Shown: positions 29,701 to 39,075 of the stretch, piece by piece
How the letters are laid out: the number at the start of each line of letters is the position of its first letter
Position numbering within the stretch: the first letter of the stretch is position 1
Program-made: the position numbers and the translations under genes
Assembly: GCA_001780165.1 (NCBI GenBank)
Contig: MFFQ01000037.1
Location: 167,416-231,415 of the forward strand
Direction of reading: 5' to 3'
From: Candidatus Eisenbacteria bacterium RBG_16_71_46
GTDB taxonomy: Bacteria; Eisenbacteria; RBG-16-71-46
Length of the DNA: 64,000 bases
The notes under the pieces: generated by a model
Databases searched by the model: none
The model's input: only the letters and a program-made list of their open reading frames with translations
Told to the model about the DNA's origin: nothing

Positions 29701-30881
29701 GGGTTCCCGTTGCGCGCCGTCCCCGACAGCTTCCAGGCCTTGGCCTCCATCTCGAATCGTCCCGAGAGGTCCCCGGCCGGCGAGGTGGCGTCGAGCGGCG
29801 CGAGCGTGAGGCGTCCCCGGTCCCACGCCAGCGCCCCCCGGCCTTCCACCGGCAGACCGTTCCAGGCCAGCCCGCCGCGAAACGTGCCGCGCAGCCGGTC
29901 AGGGCCGCTCTGGCGCACCTGCAGCTGCGCGTGGGCCTCGCCGGGGACGTCGAGCGAGGCGTTGTCGAAGACCTGGGCGAGCCAGCTCCAGCGCACGCGG
30001 GCGATCTCCACCTGCATGTCGCGCGCCTCGACCGCACCGCGGGGCTCGATCTTCCAGCCGCCCGAGGCGCTCAGCATCAGGTCCGGCGTGCGCAGCTCGC
30101 GCAGGACGAAGCGCAGGCTGTCGCTGACGGTCAGCTCCCCGCTCATGTGCTGGAGCGGATCGGCGTAGGGACCGTGCGCCCAGTGCAGGTCGTCGAGCAC
30201 CACCCGCGTGGGGCGTCCGGTGTCCACGAACGCGTCGAGCGCCAGACCCTCCACCGGCGCCAGCTTGCCGGGCAGGCGCACCCGGCCCCCCCGCATGGTG
30301 ACCCGCACCTGGTAGGTGGTGACGGCGGTTCCGGCGCCGCCGGTCCGCCACTCGGGCAGGCGCACGCGGCCGTCCGCACCGGTGAGGACGCGGATGGTGG
30401 GACGGTCGAAGACGATCTCGATCGCCCGGCGATGGCCGTGAAGAAAGTCCCACACCGAGTACTTCAGGCTCACCTCCGGCGCCTCCAGTACCACGGCGCG
30501 GCGGTCGTCGCGGAACCTCACGCGCGGCTCGATCACGCGCACGCCCTTCAGTGGATTGCCCTTGATGTCCTTCATCTCGAGCACGAGGTCGCTGCGCAGC
30601 GCCAGGGTCTGATTGATGAACAGTGCCAGCTCCTGCGCCACCCACTCGGTGCGGTTGGCGACGTAGAGCAGCGCGGTCACCAAAACCACCACCAGCAGGC
30701 CGAGCAGCGACAGCACCGCCACCCACGCCAGCTTGGAGACCGTCCAGCGCACCGGCTTGGGAACGTGCTCGACGACCTCCTCGATCTCCTCGCGGATGCC
30801 CTCGACCAGACCATGGTGGTGCTCGGGGGGCGGGGGTGCGCCGGACGGATCGTCGGGGTCGGGCGGGCGGGGCTCGCTCAT
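26796..30881 (-). CDS. Translocation/assembly module TamB-family protein
   Basis: 1361 aa; one N-terminal TM then beta-rich AsmA/TamB-like region; C-term FDNVGGVNPTINAQATTRV...DEPRILRELTVGRFA...LTAEMSRVFQGYVNEWELDRERGGLFAGEGDVIATLGIPITSNIQVRYRQRLPGF typical of DUF490/TamB. Confidence 0.85.
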   Translation of the reverse strand: MSEPRPPDPDDPSGAPPPPEHHHGLVEGIREEIEEVVEHVPKPVRWTVSKLAWVAVLSLLGLLVVVLVTALLYVANRTEWVAQELALFINQTLALRSDLVLEMKDIKGNPLKGVRVIEPRVRFRDDRRAVVLEAPEVSLKYSVWDFLHGHRRAIEIVFDRPTIRVLTGADGRVRLPEWRTGGAGTAVTTYQVRVTMRGGRVRLPGKLAPVEGLALDAFVDTGRPTRVVLDDLHWAHGPYADPLQHMSGELTVSDSLRFVLRELRTPDLMLSASGGWKIEPRGAVEARDMQVEIARVRWSWLAQVFDNASLDVPGEAHAQLQVRQSGPDRLRGTFRGGLAWNGLPVEGRGALAWDRGRLTLAPLDATSPAGDLSGRFEMEAKAWKLSGTARNGNPERWDAFHINGWPAGTLNGGFAYSQDAARNGTLRASLGGSELAGWRADSAEVSADFPADAPDSFRVEMLRRGGRATLRAATEEQGWRGEYAIQHYALDEWPDGRASGLSGTLARGRGAVEARSGGLFVSGVIEGGGTVWLGANLGGWRLQGISGRMLPTPDLVATASLGDVTFLGVHFDSARSDIRLGDRTLSFAPVAAHAGDTLVTGAGEASWGEDAWRIAFSRAAARSSRFDWTVEPPLELHGDPQGTVIDHLAARDGEARVTISGRWAAAPRGFYDWSFHAEDLDLARLGLPPDWGLAGRSAIGIEIHGPSGDPRWSFDAAVRSPGVRGHAADSLALSLDGAPGRLDVRNLMFRLGGGALSGSGSVERTAIPWPDTLTADGVLRWLSAAEAWHGTLQARDYPIDPMHELIPAAEGWSGRVSGRLGVGGRPDRPELQVEASAAPLAWQDYRADEVVARARYAGGRLDVGEIRVTRLDVVSTVSGALPLHLALGASPEFPEDRMSWRIEAPRGDLAVLPLFVPQIGSAAGRFDLSATIGGTMRAPKLEGALRIRDGTVRMAAREEVLSSVYADFRLAESRITLDSLSARQGDRGRVRGRGEVVLEGLKLDHYRFDLALRDFTAAESGLYGATFDGDFVVTNGPKVHGQTLPQVVGKAELQRARVLFDFANQSEMQQIAATTQPLFWTYRIQLRATDNLHWQPPDADLEFSADLNLEQTPDSLIIYGDMSALRGTYYFLSNRFTVNQADLTFDNVGGVNPTINAQATTRVVPARAAEVSLATESRPVPHDITVTIKGRANEPIIAFSSSPPDWDEPRILRELTVGRFAAGGIVALGDPLDNYLTRAINKTLTAEMSRVFQGYVNEWELDRERGGLFAGEGDVIATLGIPITSNIQVRYRQRLPGFERPGLPSSAITNPFERDIEAEYRLNRFFFVTTELVQRRVVTGATSTIGAGPEFNVNLKARWEY

Positions 30882-30888
30882 GGCGTCT

Positions 30889-32961
30889 CTAGAAGGAAGG
30901 CCCGATCGCGAACTGGGCCTGGTGGACGAGCCAGCTCCCGTTCTCGTCCGGCCGCGGGCTCCAGGTCAAGTCGAGGCGGAGCGGGCCGAAGGGCAGGTTG
31001 AGCCGCCCGCCGACGCCGAAGACGTAGCGCACGTCCCCCGGCGCGAGCCGCCGGTCGCTCGCCGTGAACGCGAAGTCCGCGGCCTTGATGTAAGACGGTC
31101 GGGTCCAGACGTTGCCGGCGTCGAGGAAGAACTCGAGCCCGACCGGCCCGGCGACCGGAACGCGCAACTCGAGGTTCGCCTGCAGCAGCGCCAGCCCGCC
31201 CGAGGGCGGGATCGCGTTCTCGCTGAAGCCGCGGATCGAGTTGACGCCGCCGAGCCGGAAGCGGTCCTCGAGCGGGACGCGCCCCACCTGCTGGTCGAGC
31301 CCCGCGGTGGGCGAGAACGACGGCGCCTTGCCGAACGGATTGATGGTGCCGGCGCGCGCGCGCGCCGCCACCACCCAGCCATTGGGCAACGGCGTGTACC
31401 ACGCCGAGATCGCCTGCGCCTTGGTGAAACTGCTGGTCCCGTGCAGCGGGCCGCCGGCGAATTCCGCCGAGACGCTCTGGGTCGAACCGCGGGTGGGGTT
31501 CAGCAGGTCGTCGCGCAGGTCGCGCTCGATGCCGAGCAGCAGCCGGTGGGTGGTGTAGGACGGCGGCACGTCGAGCAGCAGCGAATCGCGCACCGCCTGC
31601 GGGAGCGCCCGGTCGAGGAGGTCGATCTTCTGCTTCACGAACGCGTCGTCCTGCGACAGCACCAGGCGCACGTAGCGCCCCAGCTCGCGTCGCACCTGGA
31701 AGGTGACGCCTTCGCGCGACTGCGCCACGACCCAGCGCGGATCGGCGCGGTCGTCGCTGCGCTCGTAGTACACGGTGAGCTGCCCGCGGGTGCGGGTGGC
31801 GAACAGCCACGGCTCGAGCAGCGACAGCTCCGTCCGCGTGATGAGAAAGCGCGCGTTGCCGTCGAATGCGAGCTTCGAGGCTGCCGCTCCCTGCAGGCCC
31901 TGACCCGCCATGTTGCGGTTGCCCCACTCCCCGGTGAAGCGGAAGCGTTCGGCGGTGCCGCTGCCGACGCCGGCATCCAGCCAGTGCGGCTTGCGTTCGC
32001 GCACGCGCATGTCGATCTCCACCTTGGTGAACGACGAGTCCACGATCGGGGTGGTCTGCACCTGGCTGAAGAGCCCGGTCTCGTAGAGGCGCTCCTGCGA
32101 CTCCTCGACCTTCTTGTAGCGGTACACTTCGCCCGGCTTCACCAGCAGCTCGCGCCGGATGAGCGCTTCGCGCACCCGCGACTCGCCCGAGGTCGACAGG
32201 TAGACCTCCCCGAAGTGGTAGAGCGGTCCCTCGGCGATCTCGTAGCGCACGTCCACGTCGAGCGAATCGCGGTCGATGGTCGGGACGATGTGGGGGATGA
32301 ATCCGCGGTCCTGGTACAGCCGCGAGATGCGCAGGGTGTCCACCGCCAGGAACGCGGGATTGAACGGCCGGCCGGGGCGGGCGAGCAGCTTCTTGCGCAG
32401 CTGATCGGGCGGGTAGGCGGTCGCCCCCTCCAGCACGACCCGGCGGATGCGCGAGCGCGGACCCTCGAGAATGACGAAGGTCACCTGCGCCACCCGCGGC
32501 TCCCGCATCGCGTCCACGCGAAACGTGGCGTGAGCGTCCATGAACCCGTGCTGGTGGTAGACCGCCACGATCGCCAGCGTGTCGGCGCGCAGGTAGTCCA
32601 GACGCAGCGGCGGCTTGTCACGCCACGGAAGCGCGGACGGCCGGCGGGTCTTGAGCACGGACCACAGCTGCTTGACGGCCACCTCTTTGCGTCCTTCGAA
32701 CCGCACCGAACCGACCGACTGAAGCTCGCTGGAGAATCCGACCTGGGCGCGGGAGGCCGGAGGGTGCGCCGCCAGGGCCGCAACCGCCGCCAGGGAGATC
32801 CACAGGCCGCCAGCTCTTCCAGGCTCCGGCGGAGAAACCCGAGCGCCGGACGCGCGGGAGCGACGAGCGAGACGACTCCGCAGGGTACTTCGTGGCGAGG
32901 AGCGACCGAGCAACGCCGCGATCGGGGTTTTCAGCCAGAGCCTAGGGTGGTGAAGGGGCAA
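30889..32961 (-). CDS. BamA/TamA family outer-membrane protein (POTRA plus Omp85 barrel)
   Basis: POTRA-like repeats (GSVRFEGRKEVAVKQLWSVLKTR; IRRVVLEGATAYPPDQLRKKLLARPGRPFN); LGGVNSIRGFSENAIPPSGGLALLQANLELRVPV; ends QFAIGPSF. TTG start at 32961 uncertain. Confidence 0.85.
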   Translation of the reverse strand: MPLHHPRLWLKTPIAALLGRSSPRSTLRSRLARRSRASGARVSPPEPGRAGGLWISLAAVAALAAHPPASRAQVGFSSELQSVGSVRFEGRKEVAVKQLWSVLKTRRPSALPWRDKPPLRLDYLRADTLAIVAVYHQHGFMDAHATFRVDAMREPRVAQVTFVILEGPRSRIRRVVLEGATAYPPDQLRKKLLARPGRPFNPAFLAVDTLRISRLYQDRGFIPHIVPTIDRDSLDVDVRYEIAEGPLYHFGEVYLSTSGESRVREALIRRELLVKPGEVYRYKKVEESQERLYETGLFSQVQTTPIVDSSFTKVEIDMRVRERKPHWLDAGVGSGTAERFRFTGEWGNRNMAGQGLQGAAASKLAFDGNARFLITRTELSLLEPWLFATRTRGQLTVYYERSDDRADPRWVVAQSREGVTFQVRRELGRYVRLVLSQDDAFVKQKIDLLDRALPQAVRDSLLLDVPPSYTTHRLLLGIERDLRDDLLNPTRGSTQSVSAEFAGGPLHGTSSFTKAQAISAWYTPLPNGWVVAARARAGTINPFGKAPSFSPTAGLDQQVGRVPLEDRFRLGGVNSIRGFSENAIPPSGGLALLQANLELRVPVAGPVGLEFFLDAGNVWTRPSYIKAADFAFTASDRRLAPGDVRYVFGVGGRLNLPFGPLRLDLTWSPRPDENGSWLVHQAQFAIGPSF

Positions 32962-34321
32962 TCGTCGTCTCCGGCGACACCGAGCGTGGAGCGCGGTCCA
33001 GGGCGCGCTGGCGCTGGATCAGCCGGAGCGGATCGTTCGCCAGAATGAAAATGAAGAGCACCCCGATCACCACCAGGCCGGCCTTCTGGAACCGGACGTA
33101 GGCACGGGTCGAGATCGCACGATGCCTCACCGCCTGCAGCAGCGAGAGCAGGATGTGCCCACCGTCCAGGATGGGAATGGGGAGCAGATTGAACGCCATG
33201 ATCGCGATGTTGATCATCGCCAAGAACTGGAGATACGAGTCGAGCCCGCGCCGCGCCTGTTCGCCGGCCGCCTGCGCGATGAACAGCGGCCCGCCGAGAT
33301 ACTCGCGGTAGTAGAGCGGACGCGACACCGTGAGCCACATGCCGCCGTAGACCGAGCCGATCAGCAGCCCGGTGCCGCGCACCCCCATCTCCACCGACTC
33401 CAGGAACCCGTGCCGCTCGACGTAGACGCCGTGGCGCGGGGCCTCGATTCCGATGCGGCCATTGGCCCCCGAGCCGCCGTCGGCGTTGATGGGCGTCACC
33501 GTGATCCCGAACTCCTGCCCGTCGCGGCGGACGGTCAGCGTCAGCGGATGGTCGGTCCGGCCACCGATCGCCCGCGGCAGGTCGTCCCAGGTCGCGATCG
33601 CCTGGCCGTCGACGGCCAGAATGCGATCGCCCTCCTTGAGGCCCGCCTTGTAGGCCGGCATCCCGGTCACCACCGCCCCCACGACCGGCGGATCCGATAC
33701 CCGGCGCAGGCTCGAGAAGAACGGTTCGCGCCCCGACGCCGGCACCTGGATCTCGAACCGGCGTCCGTCGCGCTCGATCCCGAGCGTGACCGGACTCGCC
33801 GGCGAAATCTGCGAGTTGCGGACGAAGATCGGCACCCAGCTCGCGATCGGCGTGCCATCGAGGGACACGATGCGGTCGCCCGCGCGCAACCCCGCGGCGT
33901 AGGCCGTGCTGGTGTCCGGCGTCGCACCCAGCCGGTTGGGGAAGTCGGGGTAGGACACGCCGATCATCCCGACCGCGATCATCACCAGGGTGGCGGTCAC
34001 GAGGTTGGCGGCGGGACCGGCGGCCGCGATGAGCAATCGCCCGAGCCAGGAGTGCGAGAGGAACTCGTCGGGGCGGGCGGGCATCGTGCCGTCCTCGGCG
34101 GGGTGATCCCCGGCCATCGAGACGTAGCCCCCGAGCGGGAACCAGCAGATACGGTACTCGGTCTCGCCGCGGCGGAAGGCGAACAGCGCGGGGCCGAAGC
34201 CGAGCGAGAAGCGCAGCACGCGCACCCCCCGCCACTTGGCCATCAGGAAATGACCGAGCTCGTGCACGAAAATCACCAGCCCCAGGAGCACGACCCCGGA
34301 TACCACGGCATTGAAGAGCAC
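32942..34321 (-). CDS. rseP: Site-2 protease (RseP/M50 family) with PDZ domains
   Basis: GTG 34321: VLFNAVVSGVVLLGLVIFVHELGHFLMAKWRGVRVLRFSLGFGP (HExxH), LLPIPILDGGHILLSLLQAV; two PDZ-like segments. Confidence 0.92.
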   Translation of the reverse strand: MLFNAVVSGVVLLGLVIFVHELGHFLMAKWRGVRVLRFSLGFGPALFAFRRGETEYRICWFPLGGYVSMAGDHPAEDGTMPARPDEFLSHSWLGRLLIAAAGPAANLVTATLVMIAVGMIGVSYPDFPNRLGATPDTSTAYAAGLRAGDRIVSLDGTPIASWVPIFVRNSQISPASPVTLGIERDGRRFEIQVPASGREPFFSSLRRVSDPPVVGAVVTGMPAYKAGLKEGDRILAVDGQAIATWDDLPRAIGGRTDHPLTLTVRRDGQEFGITVTPINADGGSGANGRIGIEAPRHGVYVERHGFLESVEMGVRGTGLLIGSVYGGMWLTVSRPLYYREYLGGPLFIAQAAGEQARRGLDSYLQFLAMINIAIMAFNLLPIPILDGGHILLSLLQAVRHRAISTRAYVRFQKAGLVVIGVLFIFILANDPLRLIQRQRALDRAPRSVSPETTIAPSPP

Positions 34322-34621
34322 GGTCAACCCCTTGTGAAAGTAGCGGCTTACGAAACGTAACGCGGCGCTGGCGGAAGCGTCAAGCCTCCAGCCCGCACGC
34401 TCCACCACCCGCCAGATGCAGGAAAGCAAGTCCCGGACCCGTAGCGCGCGTTCCGGCCCTGGAATGTCGCGTCGCGTCCTGGGACCGCACCCGACGCCGG
34501 TCTCCTCCGCCACGCCCGGGGGTCGCGCCGCGCGTGCGCCACAGTCGGCGCGCGCGCGCCACGCCGCCCGCGTACGACGCGCGGATCGAGGTCGCACGGG
34601 CGCACTCGCGATCGGGTCGGC

Positions 34622-35722
34622 TCAGGCACCCCACCGAAGGGCCACCGCGTACTCCTCGAGCGAGCGCTCCACCATGCGGTGCGCTCCGAAGGCCTCGACG
34701 GCGCGCAGCCCCTGCTCGGCCCAGGCGCGGCATCGCTCCGGGTGGTCGAGCGCCTCGATCAGCGCCCCTGCCAGCGCTTCGGGATCGCGCTCCGCCACCA
34801 GCCGACCGCTCACGCCGTCCTGCACCACCTCCGGGATACCTCCCACGGCCGTCGCCACGACTGGCACGCCGCGCGCCTGGGCGTCGAGCAGCGAGGTGCA
34901 CAGCCCCTCGAGCCACGAGGCCAGCGCGAACACGGTGAACTGGCGCATGAGCGAGCGGGCGTCGGCCCGAAAGCCGAGCAGGTGGACCACGCCCTCGAGC
35001 CCCAGGGCGCGGCGCCGGCGTTCCAAGTCGGGGCGGCATTCGCCCTCGCCGATCCAAGCGAATCGCACCCCCGGCCGCGCCCGCGCGACCCGCGCCGCGG
35101 CCTCCAGCAGGTCGGCGTGGTTCTTGTGCGGGGCGAGCGCGGCCACCGTGCCCACCACCGGGGTGTTCGGCGGGGCGCCGATGAGCGCCCGCAGGTCCGC
35201 GGGGTCGGTCCCCGGCGCGCCGCCGTCGCGCGCGGGCAGCTCGATGCCGCTCGGCACCAGCGCCAGGCGCCGGCGCGGGATTCCAGCCGCGGCCATCACC
35301 TCCATCACCCCGCGGCTGATGCAAAAGTAGCGATCCACCGGCAGGCGATATTTGAGCCGGCTCAGCGGATGGGTCGCCACGGCGAAATCCACGCGCCGCG
35401 ACACCACCGTCGCCGCCACCCCCGCGTGGCGCGCCGCCACCACCCCCGGCACCTGGGCGTGCGCGCTGTGGCAGTGGACGACATCGGGCCGCACGCGCGC
35501 GAACACCCGCGCGGCCACCCACGCGGCGACCGGATCCCACTCCGTGAGCGGGCGCCAGCGGACCGCCTCGAGCCCCTCCGCCCGCGCCTTCTCGAGCAGC
35601 GGGCCCGCCGGCGCCAGCAACACGCCGTCGTGCCCGCGCGCCCTCAGGCCGCGCATGAGCAGCAGCACCTGGGCCTGGCCCCCGCGCCAGGTGCGCCCGG
35701 TATCGAGGTGCGCGATCCTCAC
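34622..35722 (-). CDS. Glycosyltransferase (GT4-like)
   Basis: VRIAHLDTGRTWRGGQAQVLLLMRGLRARGHD...VVGTVAALAPHKNHADLLEAA...EGLCTSLLDAQARGVPVVATAVGGIPEVVQDGVSGRLV. Confidence 0.88.
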   Translation of the reverse strand: MRIAHLDTGRTWRGGQAQVLLLMRGLRARGHDGVLLAPAGPLLEKARAEGLEAVRWRPLTEWDPVAAWVAARVFARVRPDVVHCHSAHAQVPGVVAARHAGVAATVVSRRVDFAVATHPLSRLKYRLPVDRYFCISRGVMEVMAAAGIPRRRLALVPSGIELPARDGGAPGTDPADLRALIGAPPNTPVVGTVAALAPHKNHADLLEAAARVARARPGVRFAWIGEGECRPDLERRRRALGLEGVVHLLGFRADARSLMRQFTVFALASWLEGLCTSLLDAQARGVPVVATAVGGIPEVVQDGVSGRLVAERDPEALAGALIEALDHPERCRAWAEQGLRAVEAFGAHRMVERSLEEYAVALRWGA

Positions 35723-36795
35723 CCCTCGGCCCTCGCCGCGTCGAGCGCCCGACTCAGGCTCTCGCCCACGCGCGCGGTAGATCCGACCTCGAGGGTGCGC
35801 TGCCGTCCGCGCCCGCCCAGCGCTGCGCGCAGCGCCGGATCGGCGATCAGAAGGGCGAGCGCCGAGGCCAGCGCCGCGGCGTCCCCCCGTTGAACCGCCA
35901 GCAGGTGGACCCCGGGCTCGTACACCTCGCGCAGGCCGGCGCCCTCGCCGGTCACCACGGCGCGCCCGGCGGCGAGTCCCTGATAGACCTTGTGCGGGAT
36001 GACCCGACCGGCCTTCTCCCCGGCGCCGAACGCGCCGAGCACGATGTGGGCGCCTTCCACGATCCGCGGCGCGTCCGCGTAGTCCACCGCACCCGGGAAC
36101 TCGATCCGCGCCAACCCGAGGCGCGCGGCCTGCGCCCGCGCCCACTCCCACTCGATCCCGCGTCCGGCGAGCGCGACCCGGAAGTCCGGCGGCCCTCCCC
36201 CGCGGTGCTCGAGCGCAGCCACCGCCTCGATCACCGTGGCGATCCCGTGGAGCGGCAGGAAGCCGCCGAGGTAGAGCACGCGCACCGGTGCCTCCGCCGG
36301 CGGGGGACCGACCGCGAAGAAGGCGTCTTCCGCCCCGACCAGTACGCGGCGCAGCCGCGCGCGCGGCACCCCGAGTCTCTCGAAGAGCGCGCCGTGCTCC
36401 CAGGTGTCGCACAACACCAGGTCCGCCAGCCCGAGCGACCAGCGGTCGAGCGCCAGGTTCCACCGCGCCTGCGCCGAGGCCGGCGCGTGCAGCCTCCAGT
36501 CCGCCACCAGGGTCTCGTGGCGCGAGACCAGCGGATCGAACACCAGGCGGCGGCGACCTTTCAGCAGCCGCGCGAGCGGCATGTCCTTGTGGCGGAACTC
36601 GGGCACCAGCAGCACGTCCGCCCCGCGCGCCCGCCCGCGGAACGCCGCGACCAGCGCCGGGTAGCGGAAGATGGCCCGCCGCTGCGCGGCGCGCGCTTCG
36701 AGCACTTCCTCACCCACGAGCCGCAAACCCTCTCGAAGAATACGGTTGCGCGGGTAGGCCGGATCGTAGGCGCCGAAGAAACACACCCCGCTCAA
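35719..36795 (-). CDS. Glycosyltransferase (GT4-like)
   Basis: TTG 36795: LSGVCFFGAYDPAYPRNRILREGLRLVG...VRVLYLGGFLPLHGIATVIEAVAAL...IPHKVYQGLAAGRAVVTGEGAGLREVYEPGVHLLAV. Confidence 0.8.
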   Translation of the reverse strand: MSGVCFFGAYDPAYPRNRILREGLRLVGEEVLEARAAQRRAIFRYPALVAAFRGRARGADVLLVPEFRHKDMPLARLLKGRRRLVFDPLVSRHETLVADWRLHAPASAQARWNLALDRWSLGLADLVLCDTWEHGALFERLGVPRARLRRVLVGAEDAFFAVGPPPAEAPVRVLYLGGFLPLHGIATVIEAVAALEHRGGGPPDFRVALAGRGIEWEWARAQAARLGLARIEFPGAVDYADAPRIVEGAHIVLGAFGAGEKAGRVIPHKVYQGLAAGRAVVTGEGAGLREVYEPGVHLLAVQRGDAAALASALALLIADPALRAALGGRGRQRTLEVGSTARVGESLSRALDAARAEG

Positions 36796-37574
36796 GGCCG
36801 CTCCTGCTCCGCTCCGGGCGCCGTGCGCGCGCCCGCCCACAGCTCCGCGTACTTGAGCAGCACCTGGGCCGCGGCCAGCGCGCAGACCGCCACCCCACGC
36901 GCCCCGTCGAGCGCCCCGAGCTGCAGCAGGTACATGCGGGCGAAGCGCAGCGGCGGGCGCACCACCAGGTCGAGCGGACCGGCGCGGCGACCCTCGGCGC
37001 GGGCGCGTGCCGCACCCGCTGCGGCATAGCGCACGAGCTTCTCCCGGCAGTCGGCCCAACTGGCGTAGCTGTGGTGCTCGAGCGTCCCGGCGAGCTCGGC
37101 GATGCGGCCCTCCACCGCCACGCGCTCGTGCACCGCCGCCTCGTCGAAGCTCGCGCGCTCGCGGCGGAACAGCCGCAGCACGCGCTCCCCCTGCCAGCCG
37201 CAGTAGCGGATCCGACGCCCGAGGAACCAGGTCCGACGCGCGAGGCGGTAACCATCGGCCCGGTCCTCGCGGACCGCGCCGGCGAGGGCGGCGACCGCCG
37301 GAGGGTCCAGTCGCTCGTCGGCGTCGAGCCACAGCACCCATGGCTCGCGGCACCGGGCGAGCGCGAAGCGGCGCTGCGGCCCGAAGCCGTCGAGGGCGCG
37401 CTCGAACACCCGCGCTCCGAGCCGTTCCGCCACCGCGCGGGTCGCGTCGCGGGTCGCGGCGTCCACGACCACCACGACCTCGCGCGCGAAGTCCAGCGCG
37501 GGGAGCAGCCGCTCGAGGCGTTCCGCCTCGTCACGCGCGAGCAGCAGGACCGAGATCGGCAACCGGTCGGGCAT
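36792..37574 (-). CDS. Glycosyltransferase family 2 (WaaE/LPS core-like)
   Basis: ATG 37574: MPDRLPISVLLLARDEAERLERLLPALDFAREVVVVVDAATRDATRAVAERLGARV...WVLWLDADERLDP. Confidence 0.85.
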   Translation of the reverse strand: MPDRLPISVLLLARDEAERLERLLPALDFAREVVVVVDAATRDATRAVAERLGARVFERALDGFGPQRRFALARCREPWVLWLDADERLDPPAVAALAGAVREDRADGYRLARRTWFLGRRIRYCGWQGERVLRLFRRERASFDEAAVHERVAVEGRIAELAGTLEHHSYASWADCREKLVRYAAAGAARARAEGRRAGPLDLVVRPPLRFARMYLLQLGALDGARGVAVCALAAAQVLLKYAELWAGARTAPGAEQERP

Positions 37575-38574
37575 GGCGCTCCAGATGTTCGAGAACGAGC
37601 TCGGCGGCCCGCTCGGGGGACAGGCCGGGCATGCAATTCCAGTGCGGGCAGGCGACGCGGTCGCAGCCGTGGCAGGGCAGCGGCGCCCACCACCGCCCGT
37701 GCCGTGCCCCGGGCGGGTTCCAGGTATCGGGATGGGTGGGACCGAACCAGGCGAAGGTGGGCACGCCGCAGGCCGCGGCGAGGTGGCGCGGTCCGCTGTC
37801 GGTCCCCACCACCGCCGCGAGCTCACCGACCACCGCGGCGAGCGCCCCCACTCCGCACGGCGGCAGTACGCCCACGCCGGGAGCGATCGCGCGCACCGCC
37901 TCCGTCACGCGCTCCTCCCCCGGCCCCGCGAGCAGCAGCACCTCGCGGCCGGAGGCGAGCAGCCGGCGCGCGAGCCGTCCGGCGTGGCTCGCGGGCCAGG
38001 TCTTGGTCGGCCAGGTGCCGGCGGCGATCAGTCCCACCGCATGGCGCGGAATGCCCACCCCGGCCCGCCCGAGCAGCGCCCGGGCGGCGTCGCGCGATGC
38101 CTCGCCGATCGCCACGCGAGCCTCGAGGCCGTCCTCTCGACCTCCCGCGGCCAGCGCCAGGCGCAGGTGCGTGGCGGCGGCGTACTCGCGCCGGCCGGGC
38201 CCGGGATCGATCGTGCGCGGCACGCGCAGATCGTAGGCGTAGCGCCGGCCCCGCAGGTCGTAGCCGGCGCGGGTGCTCGCACGGCTGGCGGCGGTCAGGA
38301 GGGCGCTGCGCGGATTGCCGAAGAAGTCCACCGCCAGCCGGTAGCGCCGGCGGCGCAGCGCGGCCGCGAGCGCCACGGTCGAGGCCACGGAGCGCTCGAG
38401 CCGCCAGACGCGCCCCACCCCTTCGAGACCCTCGAGCAGTGGCGCGTAGCGCGTCTCGGTCACGACTTCGAGCACGGCGTCGGCGTGCCCGCGGCTCAGC
38501 GCGCGCAGCGCCGGCGTCACCAGCACGACGTCACCCAGCGCCCGGGGCCGGATCGCGAGCACCGCCTCCCCCAC
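37531..38574 (-). CDS. Glycosyltransferase family 9 (heptosyltransferase-like)
   Basis: ILAIRPRALGDVVLVTPALRALSRGHADAVLEVVTETRYAPLL...VGTDSGPRHLAAACGVPTFAWFGPTHPDTWNP. Confidence 0.9.
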   Translation of the reverse strand: MGEAVLAIRPRALGDVVLVTPALRALSRGHADAVLEVVTETRYAPLLEGLEGVGRVWRLERSVASTVALAAALRRRRYRLAVDFFGNPRSALLTAASRASTRAGYDLRGRRYAYDLRVPRTIDPGPGRREYAAATHLRLALAAGGREDGLEARVAIGEASRDAARALLGRAGVGIPRHAVGLIAAGTWPTKTWPASHAGRLARRLLASGREVLLLAGPGEERVTEAVRAIAPGVGVLPPCGVGALAAVVGELAAVVGTDSGPRHLAAACGVPTFAWFGPTHPDTWNPPGARHGRWWAPLPCHGCDRVACPHWNCMPGLSPERAAELVLEHLERHARPVADLGPAARA

Positions 38575-39075
38575 TCAGGCGCTCCCGAAACGCTCGCGCA
38601 CCAGGGCGAACATGTCGCGGCTGGCGTGCGTCTTGGGATCGCCCGCGATCGCCGTCACGCCGCCGAGCGAAGTCATGGTGGCGCGCTCCGGCACGGTGTC
38701 ACGGCGGTAGTCGGTGCCCTTGGCATGCACCGCCGGGCGCAGATCGCGCAGCAGGGCGTCCACCGTCGGCTCGTCGAAGACCACCACCAGGTCCACGCCG
38801 CGCAGCGCGGCCACCAGCGCCGCGCGGTCCGCGGCCGCCATGACCGGCCGGCCCGGGCCCTTGAGCCGCGCGGTGCAACGGTCGGCGTTCACCCCCACCA
38901 CCAGGCGGGTGCCGAGCGCGCGGGCGCCCGCGAGGTAGCGCGCGTGCCCGACGTGCAGCAAGTCGAACACGCCGTTGGCGAGCACCACGCGCTCACCGGT
39001 CTCCCGCCACCGCGCGACCACCTCCGCGGCGCGCGACTCCCCCACCACGCGCTCCGTCGCCCGCGGGCCCTTCAC
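38575..39075 (-). CDS. rfaE2: D-glycero-beta-D-manno-heptose 1-phosphate adenylyltransferase
   Basis: GTG 39075; [36 protein letters not shown] nucleotidyltransferase motif. Confidence 0.9.
   Translation of the reverse strand: MKGPRATERVVGESRAAEVVARWRETGERVVLANGVFDLLHVGHARYLAGARALGTRLVVGVNADRCTARLKGPGRPVMAAADRAALVAALRGVDLVVVFDEPTVDALLRDLRPAVHAKGTDYRRDTVPERATMTSLGGVTAIAGDPKTHASRDMFALVRERFGSA

Noticed and set aside
27336-31001. 1221-aa + strand ORF
   Set aside because: Antisense to tamB; shadow-frame composition, no motifs.
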